From RGIG4608 sp045637205 (GTDB taxonomy: Bacteria; Bacillota; Clostridia; Oscillospirales; CAG-272), in contig JAZTYY010000055.1 of the NCBI GenBank assembly GCA_045637205.1, forward strand, positions 1 through 13,621: DNA of 13,621 bases, read 5' to 3'. Below, piece by piece: positions 1 to 6,283 of this stretch. The notes below the pieces were generated by a model that saw only the letters and a list, made by a program, of their open reading frames with translations, searched no databases and was not told the origin of the DNA. A program made the position numbers and the translations under genes. How positions within the stretch are numbered: the first letter of the stretch is position 1; each line of letters begins with the position of its first letter.

Positions 1-206
1 AAATTGGGATTTAGCGGTGCGAAGCACCGCAACTAAATCCGCCTTCTGCGGAATAAATCCACAAATGGTGGATGAAATCGCTTGCGCGATGAAATCTGCC
101 TTATGGCAGGTTAATAAAAGGCGGATTTGATTTCATCCAAGGCATTAAGCCGAGGATTTCATCCAAGCTCGCTTGGATTTCATCGTGGCTTTTGCCACGA
201 TTTCAT
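1..206. repeat. Hairpin-array repeat, left copy
   Basis: The stretch is a chain of short stem-loops: GCGGTGC/GCACCGC (14-30), TCCGC/GCGGA (38-52), ATCCAC/GTGGAT (57-73), ATCGC/GCGAT (77-90), CTGCC/GGCAG (96-109), a weak TCC..GGC/GCC..GGA stem (136-156), ATCCAAGC/GCTTGGAT (161-178) and ATCGTGGC/GCCACGAT (182-201). They are joined by a recurring spacer that reads GATGAAATC in the left half (71-79, 88-96) and its complement GATTTCATC in the right half (129, 155, 176, 199). AAATCCGCC (35-43) is complementary to GGCGGATTT (120-128), so a long-range fold is also possible. Positions 1-138 recur at 13483-13620 with about six mismatches. No open reading frame is supported. The repeat starts at the window edge, so its true left end is unseen. 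Confidence 0.85.
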
Positions 207-249
207 TCCTTTAATCTCCCCCATAAACCAAAATTTGTTTTCTTTTATA

Positions 250-277
250 ACGGGTCGTCGGGGACGCCGACCCCTAC
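250..277 (-). repeat. REP-like element A
   Basis: GGGTCG (252-257) and CGACCC (268-273) form a stem around the loop TCGGGGACGC, followed by CTAC, so the minus strand reads GTAG plus hairpin. A 5' GTAG next to an imperfect hairpin is the described layout of REP sequences recognised by RAYT transposases. An oppositely oriented relative lies at 362-469, making a BIME-like inverted pair around an AT-rich spacer. The same loop and stem scaffold occurs inside the RAYT gene at 6571-6598. Confidence 0.75.
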
Positions 278-361
278 AATGATTGTAATTATTTTATAAT
301 AAAATTACAGACATTTAGCTATCGAAACGGCTAAAATGTGAAAAAAATTAATTTGCAAACC

Positions 362-469
362 GTAGGGGTCGACGCCACAAAGTGTCGTGAGCGTAATGAA
401 TGACAACACGGTGTGTTGTCAGAACGCGAGCGTGACCGAGCCCGCAGGCGAGACCCCCGACGACCCGTT
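362..469 (+). repeat. REP-like element B with expanded loop
   Basis: The ends match element A in reverse orientation: GTAGGGGTCG at 362-371 and CCCCGACGACCCGTT at 455-469. Where element A has a loop of about 10 nt, this copy carries about 83 nt. That insert contains a perfect hairpin, GACAACAC/GTGTTGTC (402-420), and smaller GC-rich palindromes. It therefore looks like a REP whose loop was invaded by, or grew into, further hairpins. No coding potential is visible. Confidence 0.6.
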
Positions 470-512
470 GTTCAATAAAAGTAACTAATAGACAAATCAA
501 AATTTGAAAAAC

Positions 513-539
513 AAAAAACCTTCCAATCGGAAGGTTTTT
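513..539 (-). terminator. Rho-independent terminator of the exonuclease gene
   Basis: CCTTCC (519-524), loop AATC, GGAAGG (529-534) forms the stem. The A-run on the left (513-518) becomes the U-tract on the minus strand, just 3' of the exonuclease stop codon. The T-run on the right means it could also stop plus-strand transcription. Confidence 0.85.
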
Positions 540-551
540 AATTGATTATTA

Positions 552-1634
552 TTAGTCGATATAGTAATTGGGGAACAATTTTTCCCAAACCTTGCGGCAT
601 CCGTATGTATCCGCAATTGATGAGTGGGCAACGCCCTCCCATTCGATGTTGAAGCAGGACATGGCATCGGTCAAGGATGCATGTACAAGCTCGGGGTGAT
701 TTTCGTGCATATATCTTACGTATTCAAATGCGCAGCAACGGATTTTGGACTTAAGCGCCAATCTCTCCTGCTCGGTTTCGTAGATATACTTGATGTGTGA
801 ATAGTCGGTTGAAACGCCGTATGCGATAATGTTATCAGCATTTGCAAAAATTTCCTTAATTGTGGGAACAAGCTCCTCAAGTGTGGGTGAATCCTGAACC
901 ATTTCGGGAGTAATTCCGTGAATTTTTTCAGTCTTTTTCCACTTTGTTGTGTGAGTGGGCTTAACAAATGTGTTCATAACCAATTTGCCGTTACCGTCAA
1001 CGATTGAAATTGAAATAATTTCGTCTCTGTCATAAAATCCGGTGAGCTCAAGGTCAAAGAAAATAACGTTTTCGCGCTTCATACCGAAGTGCTGTGAACG
1101 ATAAGCATTACCTATCTCGCGACGCTCAGCAAGGTCAATTGCATAGCAGCTTTCACAAAGCTTTTTCTTGTATCTTGGCTGCTTGCCACACTTAACACAC
1201 ATAAGGGGCTGGCGGATACAAGTCTTTTTGTCATAGAAATAGGTTTTTGTTCCGTCCTTTTTAAGTGAAAAGCCAACGGGCTCTTCAACGGGCTCGTAGT
1301 AAATTTGAGCCAATCTTTCCTTGCTGAAAAATCCGTAGGATGCAGCACGGCGGGTGCTCATTCTATCGATCACTGTTCCTGAGGGGAGAATTTCATTCTG
1401 CTCCTTAGAGTAGGTAAAATGCCAGTCATCAATTTCGGCTTCTTCAACGGTGTCGGGACTGAAATAGAAAATTACTGTTTCATCCTCATTTTCCTTAAAC
1501 GCGCAGGGAAGCGCAGTGGATTTGAGATGATACTTTTTAAGTTCGGCACGCGTAAGATACTGTTTTGTTCTTGCTGCCTCGTCCGTTATGGCGTGAATAA
1601 GAACGCCCGGGCGCAATTGTAACGTTGTTCTCAA
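552..1634 (-). CDS. DEDDh 3'-5' exonuclease (DnaQ/RNase T-like) with zinc knuckle
   Basis: The C-terminal domain (about residues 188-350 of 360) is a DnaQ-like exonuclease: FFDLELTG supplies D194 and E196, NIIAYGVSTDYSHI supplies D277, and HSSIAD supplies H337 and D342, so all five DEDDh residues are present. Such domains remove nucleotides from 3' ends of DNA or RNA using two metal ions; the substrate here cannot be told. A four-cysteine knuckle (C146, C149, C160, C163) precedes it and probably binds zinc or nucleic acid. Residues 1-140 match nothing I recognise. The start codon is TTG: the minus strand has GGAGA six bases before it, and the hydrophilic N-terminus continues in frame. It has its own promoter (1690-1718) and terminator. 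The exonuclease family is secure and the biological role is not. Confidence 0.88.
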   Translation of the reverse strand: MRTTLQLRPGVLIHAITDEAARTKQYLTRAELKKYHLKSTALPCAFKENEDETVIFYFSPDTVEEAEIDDWHFTYSKEQNEILPSGTVIDRMSTRRAASYGFFSKERLAQIYYEPVEEPVGFSLKKDGTKTYFYDKKTCIRQPLMCVKCGKQPRYKKKLCESCYAIDLAERREIGNAYRSQHFGMKRENVIFFDLELTGFYDRDEIISISIVDGNGKLVMNTFVKPTHTTKWKKTEKIHGITPEMVQDSPTLEELVPTIKEIFANADNIIAYGVSTDYSHIKYIYETEQERLALKSKIRCCAFEYVRYMHENHPELVHASLTDAMSCFNIEWEGVAHSSIADTYGCRKVWEKLFPNYYID

Positions 1635-1689
1635 AATAAATCTCCAATATATATAAAAAATATAAATAATCTAAAACACACTAAAATTC

Positions 1690-1718
1690 AGTATATCACA
1701 AAACCCAAAATTTTTCAA
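1690..1718 (-). promoter_or_regulatory. Sigma-A-type promoter for the exonuclease gene
   Basis: On the minus strand TTGAAA (1713-1718) and TATACT (1690-1695) are separated by 17 bp. The TTG start codon lies about 56 bases downstream of the -10 box. Confidence 0.7.
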
Positions 1719-1799
1719 TAGTGTTCACAAAAAATCTTGCTTAAAAATTCATTTTTTCATCTTTTGCATATTTTTAAAAATTTCGCACACAATAATTTC

Positions 1800-1816
1800 A
1801 AGCAGAATTTCTGCTT
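1800..1816. promoter_or_regulatory. Palindrome upstream of the DUF378 gene
   Basis: AAGCAGAA, one T, TTCTGCTT is a perfect 17-base dyad 45 bases before the DUF378 start codon. With a one-base centre it suits a protein operator better than an RNA hairpin. I found no convincing -35/-10 pair nearby, so its role is open. Confidence 0.35.
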
Positions 1817-1860
1817 AATGATATGAATGTATTAATATGTTTATATTCGGAGGTCAAATT

Positions 1861-2079
1861 ATGATTATTGATAAGATCGCGCTGATTTTGACTATTGTGG
1901 GCGCGCTTAACTGGGGAAGTATCGGATTGTTCCAATTTGATATTGTTGCATGGATCTGTGGAGGTCCTGCAACCTTACTTGCCCGAATTATTTACACCGT
2001 TGTTGCCCTTGCGGGTATTTGGTGTATTTCTCTTTTGTTCCGTGAAAGCGACGAAGTAGTTTCACGCGATGCAAGATAA
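1861..2079 (+). CDS. DUF378 family small membrane protein
   Basis: This 72-residue protein has two predicted membrane segments (about residues 4-24 and 38-61) and the family's GALNWGSIGLF and ARIIYTVVALAGI blocks. DUF378 proteins are common in Firmicutes and their function is unknown. The start at 1861 is chosen because GGAGG (1849-1853) lies seven bases upstream; an in-frame ATG at 1837 would place that site inside the coding region and has no ribosome binding site of its own. The gene is convergent with the DUF308 gene and shares a bidirectional terminator with it. Confidence 0.88.
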   Translation: MIIDKIALILTIVGALNWGSIGLFQFDIVAWICGGPATLLARIIYTVVALAGIWCISLLFRESDEVVSRDAR

Positions 2080-2118
2080 AAAAGAAAAGGCGAACCCCGT
2101 GGGGTTCGCCGATTTTTT
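2078..2118. terminator. Bidirectional terminator between DUF378 and DUF308 genes
   Basis: GGCGAACCCC (2089-2098) pairs with GGGGTTCGCC (2101-2110). A T-run follows (2113-2118) and an A-rich tract precedes (2078-2088), so it can end transcription from either side. It starts directly after one stop codon and ends before the other. Confidence 0.88.
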
Positions 2119-2120
2119 GT

Positions 2121-2582
2121 TTATTTTTTTGCACCGATAAGGCCAAGAATACCGTCAACGATAAGAAGAGCGCCTGCAATCTTCATGGCAGTTTGAAGGA
2201 AGCCGGAGGGGGACACCGCAAGCATCAAGCCGATGGCAACCGTAAGCACCACAAAAATAACGTTAAGCACGTTCACTCTCTTATGCTTTAACAAAGAGAA
2301 CAAATCCAAAACGCCCTTGGCAACAATGATAATACCAAGAATCGTCAAAACGATTTCGCCTATAGCCCAGCCCAAATAGATGATAATTGCTGCAATCACA
2401 AGATTTACAACGCCACTGACAACACGGCGTCTTACCAAGTCGACAATGCCCATCACAACGAAGAATATACCTGCAATGGTCATAAGCAAGCCAATCAATT
2501 CAAGACCGAATATAAAAAGAAGTGCGCCCAATATGATGTAAAGCAAGGGTGACGATAAATTAAAGCTTTGTTTTTTTGCCAT
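2121..2582 (-). CDS. DUF308/HdeD-like membrane protein
   Basis: This 153-residue, very hydrophobic protein has about five to six predicted membrane helices, including LLYIILGALLFIFGLELIG, IAGIFFVVMGIVDLV, VLTILGIIIVAKGVLDLF and a C-terminal helical pair ending GILGLIGAKK. The repeated small-residue helix pairs with a short charged turn (DLVRRR, DLFSLLKHK) are typical of the DUF308 family, which includes E. coli HdeD; the function in Firmicutes is not established. A ribosome binding site (GGAGA) lies about nine bases upstream of the ATG, and a near-consensus promoter is at 2615-2643. The gene stands alone and is convergent with the DUF378 gene. Confidence 0.8.
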   Translation of the reverse strand: MAKKQSFNLSSPLLYIILGALLFIFGLELIGLLMTIAGIFFVVMGIVDLVRRRVVSGVVNLVIAAIIIYLGWAIGEIVLTILGIIIVAKGVLDLFSLLKHKRVNVLNVIFVVLTVAIGLMLAVSPSGFLQTAMKIAGALLIVDGILGLIGAKK

Positions 2583-2614
2583 AACAAAATTCTCCTTTCA
2601 AGGTTTTCGACATT

Positions 2615-2643
2615 ATTTTATCATAAAATATTTGTTTTGTCAA
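2615..2643 (-). promoter_or_regulatory. Strong sigma-A promoter for the DUF308 gene
   Basis: On the minus strand a perfect TTGACA (2638-2643) is separated by 17 bp from TAAAAT (2615-2620). The start codon is 33 bases past the -10 box. Confidence 0.8.
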
Positions 2644-2710
2644 TTATTTTTTAAGTTATATGCGTTCTCTAAAAAAGCGAAAGACGGTACGACATTATTT
2701 AAAATTTTAA

Positions 2711-2739
2711 TTGATTTTTTAACGATTTTATGTTATAAT
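2711..2739 (+). promoter_or_regulatory. Sigma-A promoter for the lipoprotein gene
   Basis: TTGATT (2711-2716), a 17-bp spacer and a perfect TATAAT (2734-2739) lie 57 bases upstream of the lipoprotein start codon, in an otherwise AT-rich divergent intergenic region. Confidence 0.75.
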
Positions 2740-2796
2740 GTGATTGTGTTATATTAGTTTTCAAAATCCAAATAATATACACAGAAATGTACGACT

Positions 2797-3399
2797 ATGA
2801 AGAAATTTTTATCACTTGCACTTGCTTGTATCATGATGCTTTCTGTATTTGCACTCGCATCATGTGGCAACAGTGCTACAACAACCTCAAAACAAGATGA
2901 CACTACAAGATACACCGTAACCAAGGGTGAATGGGGCGCATTGTGGAGTTCAACCAACTTCACCTTCCAACCGGCACTTGATGGAGAAGAACAGAATGTA
3001 ATATACAAAACCGAAACAGCTATGGCTGCTTACGTCAACGGTCAGCCTCAATATTTCTTTGACATTATTGGGGAAACAGTATATATGGTTATGCGAGATG
3101 AATCCGGCAACTGGCTTGGAGCAGACGTTACCGATACCGAATATTCATATTTGGCATCAGCAACTCTTACAACCTTGCTTGACGAATCATTAGCAACAGT
3201 ATACGACGACTTGACTTACAACGAAGCCGACAAGGCATATACTTGGGCTGACGGCGAATATTCAGCAAAATACCAATTCGAAAACGGAGCTCTCGTTCTT
3301 GCGGAAATGTGGATAAGCGAATCAAATGTGCCCGCCACAATTACAAACGTAGGCACAACTCAGGTTGAAGTTCCCGAATATACAGTTATCGAAGAATAA
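2797..3399 (+). CDS. Secreted lipoprotein of unknown function
   Basis: The 200-residue product starts MKKFLSLALACIMMLSVFALASC, a type II signal peptide with the lipobox LASC, so Cys23 should be lipidated and the protein anchored to the outer face of the membrane. The mature part begins with a Ser/Thr-rich linker, then a soluble region rich in Asp, Glu, Tyr and Thr with no motif I recognise. Alternating hydrophobic and polar residues suggest a beta-rich fold. The start is fixed by the signal peptide, but there is no convincing Shine-Dalgarno sequence before the ATG, which is unusual in this window. It is a monocistronic gene between its own promoter and terminator. Confidence 0.85.
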   Translation: MKKFLSLALACIMMLSVFALASCGNSATTTSKQDDTTRYTVTKGEWGALWSSTNFTFQPALDGEEQNVIYKTETAMAAYVNGQPQYFFDIIGETVYMVMRDESGNWLGADVTDTEYSYLASATLTTLLDESLATVYDDLTYNEADKAYTWADGEYSAKYQFENGALVLAEMWISESNVPATITNVGTTQVEVPEYTVIEE

Positions 3400-3410
3400 A
3401 AAACATATAC

Positions 3411-3445
3411 AAAAAAAACGAACCGTTTTTAACGGTTCGTTTTTT
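3411..3445. terminator. Bidirectional terminator of lipoprotein gene and candidate sRNA
   Basis: ACGAACCGTT (3418-3427), loop TTT, AACGGTTCGT (3431-3440) forms a perfect 10-bp stem. A T-run follows at 3441-3445 and an A-run of eight precedes it (3411-3418), giving a U-tract in both directions. It closes the lipoprotein transcript and, on the minus strand, the candidate sRNA. Confidence 0.88.
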
Positions 3446-3629
3446 GTTTGATATAAAAAAGGACATTCGAGAAAACAAAGCGTTACTGGTGGTGGAGGTT
3501 AGCTTAATCGCATATTTGCAACTAAGCTCGACGGAGAAATTGAGGAGAGAAAAAATGAAAAATAGAATCAACAAATCCGACTGTAACCTTCGTTTTCTCA
3601 AATGTTTAGAAGTGTTGCATATTTAATAT
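3411..3629 (-). ncRNA. Candidate small RNA with long closing helix
   Basis: On the minus strand a promoter (3636-3664) predicts a transcript starting near 3629 and ending at the terminator near 3411, about 215 nt. Bases 3605-3583 pair with 3486-3463 in a helix of about 22 bp with one bulge. Inside, AGCUUAGUUGCA (3528-3517) pairs with UGCGAUUAAGCU (3512-3501) around the loop AAUA, a 12-bp apical hairpin. Four imperfect positions in these helices are G-U wobbles on the minus strand but A-C mismatches on the plus strand, which argues for minus-strand RNA. The unpaired parts hold two C-rich tracts, UCUCUCCUC (3550-3542) and ACCUCCACCACC (3499-3488), able to pair with Shine-Dalgarno sequences. It does not match 6S, SRP, RNase P or tmRNA consensus sequences I know. 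It might instead be the cinA 3' untranslated region. Confidence 0.55.
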
Positions 3630-3635
3630 GTAGAT

Positions 3636-3664
3636 ATTATAATACAAAATTCAAAAAAATACAA
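3636..3664 (-). promoter_or_regulatory. Sigma-A promoter for the candidate sRNA
   Basis: On the minus strand TTGTAT (3659-3664) is separated by 17 bp from a perfect TATAAT (3636-3641). It lies just past the cinA stop codon and points into the inverted-repeat region; no minus-strand gene follows before the lipoprotein terminator. Confidence 0.65.
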
Positions 3665-3704
3665 GGGCTTTTGAATAATTTCTTTCAAAAAATGAAAATA
3701 TTCA

Positions 3705-4961
3705 TCAAATTTCGTCAAGAATTTTAATAATTTCCTTCATTGCACGGCTGGATGCAACTCGTCTAATATACTCACGATCGCGCTGACGGGCAATGCTCAC
3801 TCTTGTGGAAAAGGTTTTGTGTGCGCACGAAACGCCAATAAACACAGTTCCAACCTCTTGCTTGGTTGACGGGTCGGGAAGGGGGCCTGCCTCACCCGTA
3901 ATTGAAATTGCAAGGTCGGTTTTAAGGCGCGCTCTTGCTCCGCGAGCCATTTCCTCGGCAGTTTCTGCTGACACTGCGCTATATTTTGCAATGGTTTCGG
4001 GGTTTACGCCAAGGAGCTCGATTTTTGCCTCGTTTGAATACGTGATGAATCCGCCCTTAAATACGGACGAAGCGCCCGGAATATCGGTAATTCTCTTGCC
4101 GAAATATCCACCCGTGCAGGATTCGGCGGATGAAAGAGTTAAGCCCTTATCCTTCAAGAGCTTTACAACAAGCTTTTCAATAAGCTCGGCATCAAGCGCG
4201 TAGACGTATTCACCCACGGGGGTACCTTTAACCTTTTCTATCATTTCGGCACACATTTTTTCACCCTCCTCTTCACTAAAGGCAAGTGCGCCGACGCGAA
4301 GTCGCATTTCACCCTCCTTTGCGTACGGGGCAAGGGTGGGATTCGTGCTGTTTTGCATAAGATCCAAAAGATAAGTTTCAACCTCGCTCTCACCCATTCC
4401 CATGATGTGAATGTTGTGACTTATCAGCACCTTATCACTCATTGCGCGAAGACGGGGGAAAACGAATTCCTCGAACATTGGAATAAGCTCAAATGGGGGG
4501 CCGGGAAGCAAGACAACAATCTTTTCGTCCTTTTCCAAGAAAATTCCGGGCGCTGTGCCTGTGTGATTGGGAATCGCCAAAGCGCCAAGAGGAATATCGG
4601 CCTGCTTTTTATTGTTTTCGGGCATTTTTATGCCCATGGAGGCAAAAAAGCTCTCAATTTCGAAAAGGATATTCTCGTCTCGCACCATGGGAAGACCAAG
4701 GCACGAAGCAACTGTTTCCTTTGTCAAATCGTCATAGGTTGGGCCAAGACCACCCGTTAAAACAAGCAGGTCGGCATTTTCAAGCGCACTCTTTACGGCG
4801 TCGGAAAGGCGCGAAGGGTTGTCACCGACAACGGCGGTGTGGTAAACGGCAATTCCGAGTCTTGCAAGCTCGCGTGATATATATGCGGCATTTGTGTTGA
4901 CAACCTCACCCAAAAGAAGCTCGGTTCCAACACATAAAATTTCAGCATTTTTTATTTTCAT
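3705..4961 (-). CDS. cinA: CinA: nicotinamide-nucleotide amidase, two-domain form
   Basis: The 418-residue protein has the usual two-domain length. Residues 1-170 are the MoaB/MogA-like domain (COG1058) with GTELLLGEVVNTNAAYISREL and TGGLGPTYDDLTKE (69-82). Residues about 258-418 are the PncC amidase domain with SSAESCTGGY (S281 in the conserved ESCTGG), ITGEAGP and a terminal RDREYIRRVA block. The C-terminal domain converts nicotinamide mononucleotide to nicotinate mononucleotide and ammonia in NAD salvage; the N-terminal domain is an ADP-ribose pyrophosphatase in some homologues. The start has a GGGAG site about seven bases upstream and a promoter at 5020-5048. It is divergent from the deacetylase gene. 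It is not beside recA, its neighbour in several bacteria. No strong terminator follows the stop, so read-through into the candidate sRNA is possible. Confidence 0.96.
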   Translation of the reverse strand: MKIKNAEILCVGTELLLGEVVNTNAAYISRELARLGIAVYHTAVVGDNPSRLSDAVKSALENADLLVLTGGLGPTYDDLTKETVASCLGLPMVRDENILFEIESFFASMGIKMPENNKKQADIPLGALAIPNHTGTAPGIFLEKDEKIVVLLPGPPFELIPMFEEFVFPRLRAMSDKVLISHNIHIMGMGESEVETYLLDLMQNSTNPTLAPYAKEGEMRLRVGALAFSEEEGEKMCAEMIEKVKGTPVGEYVYALDAELIEKLVVKLLKDKGLTLSSAESCTGGYFGKRITDIPGASSVFKGGFITYSNEAKIELLGVNPETIAKYSAVSAETAEEMARGARARLKTDLAISITGEAGPLPDPSTKQEVGTVFIGVSCAHKTFSTRVSIARQRDREYIRRVASSRAMKEIIKILDEI

Positions 4962-5019
4962 AGGATTCTCCCTTCACAGTTTAGAGTTTAGTTAGAAAGA
5001 AAATGATTTTTACATCTTA

Positions 5020-5048
5020 ATTTTATCACTTTTCTTCTCGCGTTGCAA
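5020..5048 (-). promoter_or_regulatory. Sigma-A promoter for cinA
   Basis: On the minus strand TTGCAA (5043-5048), a 17-bp spacer and TAAAAT (5020-5025) are present, 58 bases upstream of the cinA start codon. Confidence 0.7.
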
Positions 5049-5108
5049 TAGATAATAAAATAAAACTGTATTTTTTAAAAAAATCATGTATTTTTCTTTT
5101 TCAAGCTA

Positions 5109-5137
5109 TTGTAAATTTATAGAAAAAATGATACAAT
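5109..5137 (+). promoter_or_regulatory. Sigma-A promoter for the deacetylase gene
   Basis: TTGTAA (5109-5114), a 17-bp spacer and TACAAT (5132-5137) lie 28 bases before the start codon. An AAGGA site (5153-5157) falls between them, eight bases before the ATG. Confidence 0.75.
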
Positions 5138-5165
5138 AGAAAAAAAGACAAAAAGGACATTTGAA

Positions 5166-6167
5166 ATGAACAAAAAAGCTCCCACAAACAACAAAGAAAC
5201 CGTCATTCTTGGCATTGTTCTTGCCATTTGCTTGGCAATTTTGGTGGTGTTGATAGTTATAATAGCTCAGCCACCCAAGTCAGCTCCCACATCTAACACA
5301 AACACACCCGAATACATTGAGCTTCCAAACGTTGAGGGAATGAACGTCGCAAAGGCCAAGGCGTTGCTTGAGAGCATGGATATTTCCTATGAAGTTATTC
5401 CCACAAATTCAAAAATACCCAACAGAGTTGAAAAGGTTGAGCATTCGGGCAAGGTAGAAAACGGCAAAACTCTTATTGACGCCGACGAAAAGGTCAAGCT
5501 TTATGCCAACGAGGTTGGAAAGGATAAGGTTGTTTACCTCACCTTCGATGACGGCCCGACCCGTGACAACACAAACGACATAGTCTTTATGCTTGAGGAG
5601 TACGGAATCAAGGCAAGCTTTTTCGTTGAGGGCAGGGACGTTGAGCGCTATCCCGACAGAATGGAAGCGATTTTCAATCGCGGTCACGTTATCGCGTGTC
5701 ACTCCCACACACACGAATATTCATCAATATATTCTTCAACACAATCCTTTATTGACGAGATTAAGCAATATGAAAATGCTTTAATTGAAGCCATTGGTGA
5801 AGAAAGCTTTGCAACCGTTAAAAAGATAATTAGATTCCCCGGTGGCACAAACAACTCTTACTTAGAAAGTGATGCTGAAGCACTTGAATACATAAGCGCG
5901 GTAAGAGGTCTTGGCTATGCAATTTACGACTGGACGGCACTTACAGGTGATGCTGAATTGAAAGACAAGAGTCCTGAAAAGTTGGTTGCTCAGCTTGATA
6001 AGACGCTTAATAGCGCAAAAAGCAAGAATCTTGATCTTATCGTTTTGATGCACGACAACTTTTATTCAAGAGAAGCTCTTGCCGAGGTTCTTGATTATCT
6101 TGTGGCTGAAGGATATTACTTTGACACAATTGACAATTGTCCCGAATACACATTCATTGAAAATTAA
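5166..6167 (+). CDS. Membrane-anchored PASTA/NodB polysaccharide deacetylase
   Basis: The 333-residue protein has an N-terminal membrane anchor (about residues 13-34), a Pro/Thr/Asn linker, a PASTA domain (about 50-115, starting IELPNVEGMNVAKAKALLES) and a NodB deacetylase domain (about 120-330). Deacetylase motifs are complete: TFDDGPT (D128, D129), the metal-binding HSHTH (H179, H183), RFPGG (223-227), YDW and LMHDN (H296). PASTA domains bind muropeptides or uncrosslinked peptidoglycan, so the likely job is deacetylating peptidoglycan sugars outside the cell, which often gives lysozyme resistance. Substrate choice between GlcNAc and MurNAc cannot be read from the sequence. The gene has its own promoter and terminator. 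Before the neighbouring cassette arrived it was probably convergent with the gene now at 7794-8756. Confidence 0.94.
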   Translation: MNKKAPTNNKETVILGIVLAICLAILVVLIVIIAQPPKSAPTSNTNTPEYIELPNVEGMNVAKAKALLESMDISYEVIPTNSKIPNRVEKVEHSGKVENGKTLIDADEKVKLYANEVGKDKVVYLTFDDGPTRDNTNDIVFMLEEYGIKASFFVEGRDVERYPDRMEAIFNRGHVIACHSHTHEYSSIYSSTQSFIDEIKQYENALIEAIGEESFATVKKIIRFPGGTNNSYLESDAEALEYISAVRGLGYAIYDWTALTGDAELKDKSPEKLVAQLDKTLNSAKSKNLDLIVLMHDNFYSREALAEVLDYLVAEGYYFDTIDNCPEYTFIEN

Positions 6168-6174
6168 TAACACA

Positions 6175-6202
6175 AAAAGCAGAGGCAAGCCTCTGCTTTT
6201 TT
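6175..6202. terminator. Bidirectional terminator after the deacetylase gene
   Basis: GCAGAGGC (6179-6186), loop AA, GCCTCTGC (6189-6196) with T6 after it and an A-run before it. Its right half plus the following AT (6189-6204) recurs exactly at 7782-7797, where it overlaps the stop codon of the next minus-strand gene. Confidence 0.88.
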
Positions 6203-6217
6203 ATCGGAGAAATGGCA

Positions 6218-6268
6218 AACACAAAAATCGGCAGAGAACTTGTTTTCTCTGCCGATTTGTGTTATAAT
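6218..6268 (+). promoter_or_regulatory. Hairpin with embedded promoter before the RAYT gene
   Basis: Bases 6218-6238 and 6245-6263 form a near-perfect inverted repeat (about 19 bp, two extra A in the left arm) with the core ATCGGCAGAGAA/TTCTCTGCCGAT. TTGTTT (6240-6245) and a perfect TATAAT (6263-6268), 17 bp apart, fall in its loop and at the end of its right arm. The promoter would give a leader of only about 10 nt. The dyad could be an operator, a transposase site or a roadblock to read-through from upstream. Confidence 0.5.
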
Positions 6269-6283
6269 GGCATGGGTGATATT

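Noticed and set aside
1..206. CRISPR array
   Set aside because: The constant element is 9 bases, changes orientation midway, and the intervals are palindromes of uneven length. No cas genes are present.
1837..1860. Earlier ATG for the DUF378 protein
   Set aside because: GGAGG at 1849-1853 would lie inside the coding sequence and the family starts at MIIDKIALIL.
3555..3626. 23-codon open reading frame with a strong GAGGAGAG site, plus strand
   Set aside because: It lies just after the lipoprotein terminator with no good plus-strand promoter, its ribosome site is the complement of a C-rich loop in the candidate minus-strand RNA, and its tail overlaps the closing helix. The sRNA reading explains more of the sequence.
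3444..3664. 6S RNA or a known riboswitch
   Set aside because: The layout of closing helix, open middle and apical hairpin is similar to 6S, but the bulge is very lopsided and no recognised consensus for 6S, SAM, TPP, lysine, THF or c-di-GMP elements is present.
6212..6283. Upstream ATG start for the transposase, adding 24 residues
   Set aside because: It would translate through the hairpin and promoter, has GGAG only two bases away, and the added residues are not part of the RAYT N-terminus.
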